DNA from: Chloroflexota bacterium
GTDB taxonomy: Bacteria > Chloroflexota > Dehalococcoidia > Lucifugimonadales > Lucifugimonadaceae
Assembly: GCA_009838175.1 (NCBI GenBank)
Contig: VXSB01000040.1
Location: 40,844 to 104,843, forward strand
Direction of reading: 5' to 3'
DNA length: 64,000 bases
Made by a program: the position numbers and the translations under genes. This document shows, piece by piece, positions 40,029-47,586 of the stretch. Below the pieces are notes generated by a model. That model did not search any database and was not told the DNA's origin. It worked only from the letters and a program-made list of their open reading frames with translations. Position 1 is the stretch's first letter. Each line of letters opens with the position of its first letter.

Positions 40029-40338
40029 CCATCCCTGACCCTCCCGATGATGTAGCCTCCCCCTGCTCTGCGTTCAGGTAGCAGTCGGTGTCCCCGGCAG
40101 CAGGCTGGCGCACAAATACTCTTTCATTCCGCCTCGCGTTATGCCAACCTCCGGCAACAGCACTTACGAGACGATGACACCCCCTTCGGCGGCGATAGTT
40201 GTGAGTCAATTTGCTTGGTTGACAGCGCCAATAATGATACTATGTCTCAATAGAATGTCGGCCGCAACCTCGATGAGCAGAACATGCGGCAGCAGTTCGA
40301 AAAATGCCTGATTTGAGTGTCGGACAAGAGGAGACCGC

Positions 40339-41469
40339 ATGATCGTGACCGAGAGGAATGAAATCGTCTATGACGTAGTGGTTGTCGGCGCTGGTGCCGC
40401 AGGCGTCGGTGTTGCGGTGGCTCTCAAGCATGCTGGCATCGAGAACTTCGTAGTTTGCGAGCGTCATACGGTCGGCGCATCGTTCGTCTCGTGGCCGGCC
40501 GAGACCCGCTTCATCACGCCCTCGTACCCAACCAATTCGATCGGCATGCTCGATTTGAACTCGATTGCGATTGGAACTTCACCCGCGTTCAGTTTGGAGG
40601 TCGAGCATCCGACGGGTGAAGAGTACGCGATGTATTTGCGTGTAGTCGCACAATTCTTCGGGTTACCTGTTCGCCCAAATACCGACGTAGTGCGGGTAGC
40701 AAAGGTTGACGACGGATTTCACATCGATACGCCCGACGAGACCTTGCGAGCCAAGCACGTCATTTGGGCCGCTGGCGAGTTTCAATACCCGCGCTTAAAT
40801 GGGTTTGTTGGCAGCGAATTGTGCCGCCATACCGCCACCATCGCCAGCTACGACGAGCTTGAAGGTGACGATTTCATCGTTGTGGGTGGTTACGAAAGTG
40901 GCGTCGACGTGGCCTATCACCTAGCGCGTCGCGGCAAACGAGTGCGGGTGTTCGACAAGAATCGCCCGTGGGTGGACGAAAGCTCCGATCCCAGCGTCGC
41001 GCTTTCCCCCTTTACGCTCGAACGGGTACGTGATAACCGGTTTTTCAAGCAAGTGGAACTGTATCCGTACATGCCCATCGAATCGGTCACGCGCGTCGAC
41101 GACACGTATGAAGTCACGGCTCGGGACGGAAATCGGTTTCAGACCCGCGTCCAGCCACTATTTGCAGGCGGATTTGAGGGGAGTCAAAAGTTAGTCGCAG
41201 ATCTGTTTGAAAGACGTGAAGATGGCTCTCTGCTTCTGAGCGAACACGATGAATCGACCATCGTGCCGGGAGTGTTTCTCTGCGGCCCCGCAGTTCGCCA
41301 CGACAAACAGGTCTTCTGCTTTATCTTCAAATATCGACAACGATTCGCCGTTGTCGCCAAAGCAATTGCGACCTCGCTGGGTCTGACGGCGGAAGCATTG
41401 GAAGCGTATCGCAGTTGGGGCATGTATCTCGATGACCTTTCCAACTGCGGTGAGGAGTGCGTATGTTAA
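40339..41469 (+). CDS. FAD/NAD(P)-binding oxidoreductase (flavoprotein monooxygenase / thioredoxin-reductase-like)
   Basis: YDVVVVGAGAAGVGVAVALKHAGI; second Rossmann FIVVGGYESGVDVAYHLARRGKRVRVFDK; C-term CGEECVC. Confidence 0.88.
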   Translation: MIVTERNEIVYDVVVVGAGAAGVGVAVALKHAGIENFVVCERHTVGASFVSWPAETRFITPSYPTNSIGMLDLNSIAIGTSPAFSLEVEHPTGEEYAMYLRVVAQFFGLPVRPNTDVVRVAKVDDGFHIDTPDETLRAKHVIWAAGEFQYPRLNGFVGSELCRHTATIASYDELEGDDFIVVGGYESGVDVAYHLARRGKRVRVFDKNRPWVDESSDPSVALSPFTLERVRDNRFFKQVELYPYMPIESVTRVDDTYEVTARDGNRFQTRVQPLFAGGFEGSQKLVADLFERREDGSLLLSEHDESTIVPGVFLCGPAVRHDKQVFCFIFKYRQRFAVVAKAIATSLGLTAEALEAYRSWGMYLDDLSNCGEECVC

Positions 41470-41690
41470 CGGGAAACAACCAAAGCGCCGCCGCTCCTAG
41501 CGCGGTGCGAAGCCGACTAGCCAGGGTGCGGAGCATCAAGTGGCTCGGGCAAACGACGGCCAGCGTTTGCTGGATTGGCAGCTTGCTGACTTCCGGGATC
41601 GGATCCACTGGGGATTGGTTGCAGCTGTGTGCTGCATCCGCATGGCTACTGGCCAACATCACAGCCATTTTGACTGCTGAGGCTGATTGA
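41464..41690 (+). CDS. Small hydrophobic hypothetical protein overlapping the flavoprotein stop
   Basis: ATG at 41464 inside the previous gene's end (TGCGTATGTTAA); ORF MLTGNNQSAAAPSAVRSRLARVRSIKWLGQTTASVCWIGSLLTSG.... The ORF track places it at 41457. Confidence 0.5.
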
Positions 41691-41902
41691 TGTGTCGGTA
41701 GCACTTTAAGCGGTCGGCATGACGGTTTAGCGAATAGGACCATCAAAAGGCCGAATTGCCCACGTCCGCGCAGGTCTGCAACCCAGTACGGCTAGCGGGT
41801 GATCCTAATGGCCAGTCGGCCGTCGCCGGAAGTTTCAGGGAAGAGGCAGAAATACAGAGCCAGCGCAGACGCAATCTGAAAGATTATTGATCTACTCAAT
41901 TC

Positions 41903-41977
41903 TGGTGGAGCTGACGGGATTCGAACCCGTGACTTCCTGCTTGCAAAGCAGGCGCTCTCCCACTGAGCTACAGCCCC
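41903..41977 (-). tRNA. tRNA-Ala(TGC), CCA encoded
   Basis: Reverse complement GGGGCTGTAGCTCAGTGGGAGAGCGCCTGCTTTGCAAGCAGGAAGTCACGGGTTCGAATCCCGTCAGCTCCACCA folds as a cloverleaf with anticodon TGC. Confidence 0.97.
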
Positions 41978-42049
41978 ACACCTAAAGTCTATATCTGCCC
42001 CTTGCCCCTTTCAGGCAGTGAAGGAGTACCCCAAGGACGGGAGAAGAAT

Positions 42050-42088
42050 CCCCTCTCCCTTGATGGAAGAGGGCTAGGGTGAGGGTGA
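42050..42088. repeat. REP-like repeat family B (CCCTCTCCCT..GATGG..AGAGGGnTAGGGTGAGGGTGA)
   Basis: CCCTCTCCCTTGATGGAAGAGGGCTAGGGTGAGGGTGA; other copies near 38860 (inverted), 45208, 55560, 58182, 59410. Confidence 0.85.
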
Positions 42089-42150
42089 CCGGCAGTGACG
42101 TTTCTACGAGTTTAGTTATCATTCATACAAACCAAAATCCGCGCCATTAG

Positions 42151-42735
42151 ATGCTCCGTAACTGCTACATTTCCCTGCTCACACTCCTAATCTGCGGACT
42201 CGTCGCCACAGCCGTTTTGATCGCCTGCGGCTCCACCGATGGAGCCACCACTAACAGCGCCGAACAGGGATTCCAACAGGTAATGGATATCGAGATGACC
42301 TTTGACCCCGACGATCTGAGCGCAATCGGCTTCAAAAAAGCGCGCAGCTACGATCTCGAAGGATTACCAGGAGCCAGCGACGCGATATTCGGGTTCTGGC
42401 GCATCGCGTCCGGCGACCCCATCGACTACGAAGTACGCTTCTACGCCAATCACGCCGATGCAGTGGCACTTGGCACCGCCCTCGCTGAAGAAGGCTCTGG
42501 CGCCGATGCGGTCCTCGATGAGGACGAGGCAACCTACAAAGAAGGCGTCAAAGATCGACGCATGATCGTAGGATCCGGTATCGGCGGCGGTGCCCGCAGC
42601 GGCACAGGGCCGCGTTACGGCGGATACGCCATCTACGGGAATATCGTGATGCTTTGCGCTGGAGCAGCAGGTGATCAGGCGTTGGAGCGGTGCGAAGAAT
42701 TGGCAACCGCGCTAAGCGAATCGGCAGGCAATTGA
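42151..42735 (+). CDS. Paralogous lipoprotein family member L1
   Basis: Lipobox ATAVLIACGS; YEVRFYANHADAV; PRYGGYAIYGNIVMLC...C. Confidence 0.88.
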   Translation: MLRNCYISLLTLLICGLVATAVLIACGSTDGATTNSAEQGFQQVMDIEMTFDPDDLSAIGFKKARSYDLEGLPGASDAIFGFWRIASGDPIDYEVRFYANHADAVALGTALAEEGSGADAVLDEDEATYKEGVKDRRMIVGSGIGGGARSGTGPRYGGYAIYGNIVMLCAGAAGDQALERCEELATALSESAGN

Positions 42736-43289
42736 GCACCACGATCAAAGCCCTCGCTTTCACTGCGCTGCTGTTGACGGCGTTGGCTATAGGTTGCGGC
42801 TCCAGCGATGGAAACGGAGGCGATAGTTCAACCAGTTCCGAGCCAGAGACCGATGCCAGGATCTTCGATCGCGAGACGACGCTGTCAGGCGACGATCTGG
42901 TAGCACTAGGCATGAAATCTGGCAAGACGTATGATGTCTCAACGTTGCCCGGTGGCGTTGAGGCGCGTCTCCTCTACTGGCGTGTAAACAACATCGCCGT
43001 GGAGTACGAAGCTCGCTTTTACGAGACGCATCAAGATGCGGTAACCCAAGGCACTGCCCCCGCGGAAGAAGGAAGCGGCGAAGATGCCGTCATCGATGAG
43101 GATGAAGCGGTTTACAAAGAGGGTATCCGAGATCGCAGGAAGGTTTTCAAATACCCAAATTCAGTGTTGAAACCGAAGTATGGCGCGTTCGGAATCTACG
43201 GCAACATGGTCGTTCTGTGCGAGGGTAAAGACGATGTCGAAGGATGGGATCGATGTTCTGCGCTGATCGAGGCGCTTGATAATCGCTGA
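42732..43289 (+). CDS. Paralogous lipoprotein family member L2
   Basis: TTG start overlapping the L1 stop (TTGA); lipobox LLTALAIGCGSS; YEARFYETH; KYGAFGIYGNMVVLCEG...C. Confidence 0.88.
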   Translation: MSTTIKALAFTALLLTALAIGCGSSDGNGGDSSTSSEPETDARIFDRETTLSGDDLVALGMKSGKTYDVSTLPGGVEARLLYWRVNNIAVEYEARFYETHQDAVTQGTAPAEEGSGEDAVIDEDEAVYKEGIRDRRKVFKYPNSVLKPKYGAFGIYGNMVVLCEGKDDVEGWDRCSALIEALDNR

Positions 43290-43875
43290 AGGTCGAAAGC
43301 ACACCGACAGCAAATTGATCGGCATATTCAAAACCCTCGCTTCCACCGCACTGCTATTGACGGCGTTGTCAATAGCTTGCGGATCCAGCGATGGAGGCAG
43401 GGCTGGCGCTGGTATCGCGGACATTTCGCAGGTTGAAGCCAATACCAGAATATTGGACCGTGATGTAACGCTGTCAGGTGACGATCTGCTCTCACTCGGC
43501 TTGAAATCCGGTAAGAAGTACGACGTTACAGACCTTCCCGGAGCTGTCGCCAATCGCGTCTTCTTCTGGCGTGTCAACGATATCCCCATTCAATACGAAG
43601 CCCGGTTCTATGAATCCCATGCCTCCGCAACAGAGCTTGGACCTGAACCGGCCGAAGAAGGTAGCGGCGAAGGCGCAATTCTCGATGCCGATGACGCGGT
43701 GTACAAAGAAGGTGTCAGAGATCGGCGAACGGTATTCGACTTCCGAGGCACACCAAGACCGAGATACGGCACCTACGCCATCTATGCAAACATGGTCGTA
43801 CTCTGCGAGGGCCGCGACGATGCCGAAGCATGGGATCGTTGCACCGCGCTTATCGAAGCACTAGACAATCGATGA
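43276..43875 (+). CDS. Paralogous lipoprotein family member L3
   Basis: Lipobox LLTALSIACGSS; YEARFYESH; RYGTYAIYANMVVLCEG...C. TTG at 43315 is an alternative start. Confidence 0.88.
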   Translation: MIIAEGRKHTDSKLIGIFKTLASTALLLTALSIACGSSDGGRAGAGIADISQVEANTRILDRDVTLSGDDLLSLGLKSGKKYDVTDLPGAVANRVFFWRVNDIPIQYEARFYESHASATELGPEPAEEGSGEGAILDADDAVYKEGVRDRRTVFDFRGTPRPRYGTYAIYANMVVLCEGRDDAEAWDRCTALIEALDNR

Positions 43876-44426
43876 GACCAGCAGCCGCTTTAATCGTCCT
43901 GCTCGCAATCGCAGTGATGTTGTTCGCGTGCGGCAGTCAACCAGCGGCAGAGGAGTTAGTCCAACCCAACGACGTAGGCCCGCAATCCCAATTCGTCAAG
44001 CCTTCTGATCGCATATTTGCGATAGATGACTTTGAGGCAGCAGGCTTGAAATACTCTAAGGATTACAAGACCGAAGGGCTGCCCGCAGCTACTCGTGTGT
44101 CCCTGTTCTTCTGGAAGATCGATGGGACTCCGGTCCAGTACGAAGTCAGATTTTACGCCTCGCACGATGAAGCTGTTTCAGCCGGAACGTCGTATGTCAT
44201 TGAGGGAGCCGGACCCGAGGCGATCATCGACCCGGATTTCGCACGCTACACCGAAGGCTTGCGAGACCGCCGAACGATCGTTCATACCCGTGGCTCGCCA
44301 ACGCCAAGATACGGGGATTTCGTCATCTACGGCAACATGATCGCCCTTTGCGAAGGACGAGACGCAGAGCAAGGTTCGCAACGATGCGCCAAACTCGTTG
44401 AGGCTTTGGACTTGTCTGAAGACTAG
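43872..44426 (+). CDS. Paralogous lipoprotein family member L4
   Basis: ATGA overlap with the L3 stop; lipobox AIAVMLFACGSQ; YEVRFYASH; RYGDFVIYGNMIALCEG...C. Confidence 0.88.
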   Translation: MRPAAALIVLLAIAVMLFACGSQPAAEELVQPNDVGPQSQFVKPSDRIFAIDDFEAAGLKYSKDYKTEGLPAATRVSLFFWKIDGTPVQYEVRFYASHDEAVSAGTSYVIEGAGPEAIIDPDFARYTEGLRDRRTIVHTRGSPTPRYGDFVIYGNMIALCEGRDAEQGSQRCAKLVEALDLSED

Positions 44427-44549
44427 TCGGCGCTCCGTCGCAAAGTTCGCTTCGCTAGTTGATAACATATTTAGAAACATACACACATGCGTCAAAATTA
44501 CCGCGAAGCCCCGATTGCGGTAGCCCCCTATGTTCAGGAGCACGAAGAG

Positions 44550-45194
44550 ATGATGCTAAAAAGAGTACGGATGCTCGGATTGCGGAAATTCGGGCTGATT
44601 ACGATGTTGTCCGTTATAGCCTTCGCGATGGCTTGCGGTAGCGCCGAAAGCAACGTTGAGGACGGCAATGCCGGTAGCGGCGATGGTGGCGGTGTCGCCG
44701 CCGCGGTTGAAGATGTCTCAAGCGGCCCGCCCGGCGTCGAGATAATTTCGACCGATGCCGTATACACGGTCGACGACCTCATCAACACCCCCAACTACAA
44801 GAAGAGCAAGAACTACAAGGTCGAAGGATTGGACGAAGCGACCGACGCCGTATATGGCTTCTTCGGCCCCGATCCATACGATCGTCAGGAGTTCGAAGCC
44901 CGCTTCTACCCCGATCACGAAACCGCCATCACCGTCGGTGTCGACTTCGCCGACGAGGCAACCGGCCCAGACGCAGTGATCGCCAAAGACATTCAGCGGT
45001 GGGATGAGGGACTCGTCCAACGGCGTGCATGCTCTGGCAACACCCGCGGCTCTCACCACTCCGGCAAATGCGACAACGCCAAATATGGCGACTACGTCAT
45101 CGCCGGCAACATGGTGCTCCTCTGTCAAGGTAAAAACTCCGAGATCTCCCTCGCCAACTGCAACGCCTTAATGGAAGCCCTGCAATCGCAGTAG
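44550..45194 (+). CDS. Paralogous lipoprotein family member L5
   Basis: MMLKRVRMLGLRKFGLITMLSVIAFAMACGSAES; FEARFYPDH; KYGDYVIAGNMVLLCQG...C. Confidence 0.87.
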   Translation: MMLKRVRMLGLRKFGLITMLSVIAFAMACGSAESNVEDGNAGSGDGGGVAAAVEDVSSGPPGVEIISTDAVYTVDDLINTPNYKKSKNYKVEGLDEATDAVYGFFGPDPYDRQEFEARFYPDHETAITVGVDFADEATGPDAVIAKDIQRWDEGLVQRRACSGNTRGSHHSGKCDNAKYGDYVIAGNMVLLCQGKNSEISLANCNALMEALQSQ

Positions 45195-45460
45195 TGAGGA
45201 AGACCAAATCCCCTCTCCCTCGATGGGAGAGGGTTAGGGTGAGGGTGATCGGCTACATCGCTTTCGGCGTCGCATCCTCCCTATTCTTCGTTGCATGCGG
45301 CAACGCCGATTCAGCCGATTCCTGCGGTTCCGGCAGATGCAACATCGCAAAATACGGCGACTACGTGATCGCTGGCAATTTGGTGCTACTATGCCAAGGC
45401 AGGGACTCCGAAACCGCTTTGCAAAACTGCGAAGCACTTCACGCAGCCTTGCAGAACTGA
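45194..45460 (+). CDS. Truncated lipoprotein paralog L6 with a repeat-derived N-terminus
   Basis: GTG overlaps the L5 stop; MRKTKSPLPRWERVRVRVIGYIAFGVASSLFFVACGN then only the C-terminal KYGDYVIAGNLVLLCQG...C. GTG at 45239/45245 are alternative starts. Confidence 0.65.
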   Translation: MRKTKSPLPRWERVRVRVIGYIAFGVASSLFFVACGNADSADSCGSGRCNIAKYGDYVIAGNLVLLCQGRDSETALQNCEALHAALQN

Positions 45461-45483
45461 TATCGACCGACATCGAGGACGGT

Positions 45484-46068
45484 ATGTCAAACGACACAAA
45501 GTCATTTCGCTCAATTCATGCCTTGGCGATAACGATTTGTTTGGCCGTCACGATGGTCATCACTGCCTCCACGGCCTGCGGTTCCGACACTGGCAGTGGC
45601 AGTGGAGGCGGCGATGCTCCGGCAGAAGGCGGCGACCCTCGCATAAGAAGCTCCGAAGGCACCTACTCGATCGATGACCTTAAGACCGCGGGCGTCAAGG
45701 CAAACAAGGACTACGACGTCGAAGACCTGCCCGGAGCCGATGCTGCTTGGCGGGTCATCTATAACCGCCTCGATTACGAGGTCCGCTTCTACCCCGACCA
45801 CCAAACGCTATTGGACGAAGGCATATCCTACGTCGAGCACGTCACCGGCGATGACGCAGTAGTCATTGGAGACGACGTGATCTGGGAAGAAGGCGCCAAA
45901 GACCGACGACGTTGCAGCCGTGACGCCGACACCCCACACTCCGGCTGCTCCTACTCCCCCCGCTACTGGGACTACGTAGTCGTCGGCAACATGATCCTCA
46001 TGTGCGAAGGCCTCGAAAGCAAACAGTCCATCGACAACTGCGACAACCTCCTCCAACAACTGCCTTAA
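45484..46068 (+). CDS. Paralogous lipoprotein family member L7
   Basis: MSNDTKSFRSIHALAITICLAVTMVITASTACGSDTG; YEVRFYPDH; RYWDYVVVGNMILMCEG...C. Confidence 0.87.
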   Translation: MSNDTKSFRSIHALAITICLAVTMVITASTACGSDTGSGSGGGDAPAEGGDPRIRSSEGTYSIDDLKTAGVKANKDYDVEDLPGADAAWRVIYNRLDYEVRFYPDHQTLLDEGISYVEHVTGDDAVVIGDDVIWEEGAKDRRRCSRDADTPHSGCSYSPRYWDYVVVGNMILMCEGLESKQSIDNCDNLLQQLP

Positions 46069-46098
46069 CCCCCGCTAAAGAAGCAGAATCCTAACACA

Positions 46099-46145
46099 GC
46101 CCCTTTCGTGGGACGAAAGGGGCGCGAACGCAGTGAGCGGGGTAT
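46099..46145. repeat. REP-like repeat family C with perfect 11-bp hairpin
   Basis: GCCCCTTTCGT-GGG-ACGAAAGGGGC followed by GCGAACGCAGTGAGCGGGGTATGC. Confidence 0.85.
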
Positions 46146-46187
46146 GCGCGGACGGGTGGCGGGGCCCGTCATTCCAACTCCGGCACT

Positions 46188-46251
46188 GTCATTCCCGCGC
46201 AGGCGGGAATCCAGCACCGCCAGCGTCATTCCGGCGGAAGCCGGAATCCAG
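46188..46251. repeat. Two tandem copies of REP-like repeat family A (GTCATTCCCGCG..GCGGGAATCCAG)
   Basis: GTCATTCCCGCGCAGGCGGGAATCCAG (46188-46214) and GTCATTCCGGCGGAAGCCGGAATCCAG (46225-46251). Confidence 0.9.
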
Positions 46252-46269
46252 AGGGACAGGGGATCCTGA

Positions 46270-46845
46270 TCATTCCCCAGATTCCGTCGCCTCGATCAAC
46301 TCGATGCAATCGTCGGTCGATACTTCACACATCATCACCAAATTCCCAGCCACCAGATACCCCCCGTACACCCGCCGACTCGCGAACCCCGAGCCATCGT
46401 GAACCGTACGGTCCAACGCCTCTTCCGCAGAAGCCGTCCCGTCGTTCATCGCGGCTTCATGTGACGGATACCGCCGAATCTCAACGTCGCGGCGATTGTA
46501 GAAACCGTAGCGAGCCTCAAGGGCGTTAGGCAACGTATCGATTTCATAGATCTGATGTTGCTTCCAACCGGCCTCAATGAACTCTTCGTAGCCAAATTCT
46601 CGGTTCGGTCGTGTCCAAGCACTTATCTCTGGACGGTCACCTATCACGTTAATCCCCGTCTCATCAATAACTTCCGTCGTATCGGTCACACCGCCCTCGG
46701 AAGCATTGCCACCACATGCGAACGCTACCGCAACTACGATTGGGACAACAACCGCAAACCAAGCTCGCAGAACACGCTTGCCCCTTTCGTGCGACGAAAA
46801 CGGCGCGAGTGAAGCGAGCGGGGTATGCCCGAAAAATCGCTTCAT
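46270..46845 (-). CDS. Paralogous lipoprotein family member L8, REP-derived segment before the signal peptide
   Basis: ATG overlaps the L9 stop (ATGA); MKRFFGHTPLASLAPFSSHERGKRVLRAWFAVVVPIVVAVAFACGG; VEIRRYPSH; VYGGYLVAGNLVMMC...C. Confidence 0.82.
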   Translation of the reverse strand: MKRFFGHTPLASLAPFSSHERGKRVLRAWFAVVVPIVVAVAFACGGNASEGGVTDTTEVIDETGINVIGDRPEISAWTRPNREFGYEEFIEAGWKQHQIYEIDTLPNALEARYGFYNRRDVEIRRYPSHEAAMNDGTASAEEALDRTVHDGSGFASRRVYGGYLVAGNLVMMCEVSTDDCIELIEATESGE

Positions 46846-47369
46846 TGCGCGATCTGGTCTAGGAGATCGGTGCAGTCAGTAACCGAGATCTCACACAGCA
46901 TCACCGTGTTCCCAGCTACCACGTACGCACCATACAAAGTCACACTCGAAAATCCCGCACCTCTGCCCGACAGCTTTTCAGTCTCGATCGCCATCTCCGC
47001 AGACTCCCTACCGGCAGCCATAGCTACATCGTGCGACGGATAAACCCGTATCTCGATGTCCTTGCGGTTATAGAACCCAAAATACGCACCAGTTGCCTCC
47101 GGCAAGGTATCGAGCGGCCACTCCTTATTCTTCTTCCAACCCGCTTCGATGAAATCATCGATTGTGAACACGCTGCCCGGCCTCGTAGAAGCACGTAGCT
47201 CCGCCCTATCCCCGATCGTCACAACCGCGTTTTCATCCACCGCCGCAACCGCAGGTTCGCCGTCTCCCCCATCCCCCGGTTCATCACTTGCACTGCCACA
47301 ACCGATCACGAAACTGGCGACCGTCAAAACCAACAGTGAAGCGAAGATCGATTTTGCATTGATTAACAT
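46842..47369 (-). CDS. Paralogous lipoprotein family member L9
   Basis: MLINAKSIFASLLVLTVASFVIGCGS; IEIRVYPSH; LYGAYVVAGNTVMLC...C. Confidence 0.87.
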   Translation of the reverse strand: MLINAKSIFASLLVLTVASFVIGCGSASDEPGDGGDGEPAVAAVDENAVVTIGDRAELRASTRPGSVFTIDDFIEAGWKKNKEWPLDTLPEATGAYFGFYNRKDIEIRVYPSHDVAMAAGRESAEMAIETEKLSGRGAGFSSVTLYGAYVVAGNTVMLCEISVTDCTDLLDQIAQ

Positions 47370-47481
47370 GATCCGGCTCCGATCCAGCGCAGGTAGATTA
47401 ACGCTATCCTAGCGCATCTCCACTAACATCACAGTCCATCACGATAATCGGCGCAATCAGCGGTTCAGACAACAACGCGCC

Positions 47482-47519
47482 GAAGCGGCCGGGCCTAGTT
47501 TCCCAGACCCGACCGCTTC
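47482..47519. other. Strong hairpin downstream of the SBP gene
   Basis: GAAGCGG-c-CGGG...CCCG-a-CCGCTTC; no U-run on either strand. Confidence 0.55.
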
Positions 47520-47586
47520 TAATTCCATCGGGTTGTTCGGCTGCCAGCGCCATTCCGGCTGGGCAACCGATTCAACTCAATTCGCT

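Noticed and set aside
45295-45483. N-terminal extension of the L7 ORF (MRQRRFSRFLRFRQMQHRKIRR...)
   Set aside because: Overlaps L6 in another frame; the signal peptide and lipobox begin after ATG 45484.
46099-46123. Family C hairpin as intrinsic terminator of L7
   Set aside because: Perfect stem but no U-run after it, and the same sequence occurs elsewhere as a dispersed repeat, including inside coding sequence, so the terminator role is unsupported.
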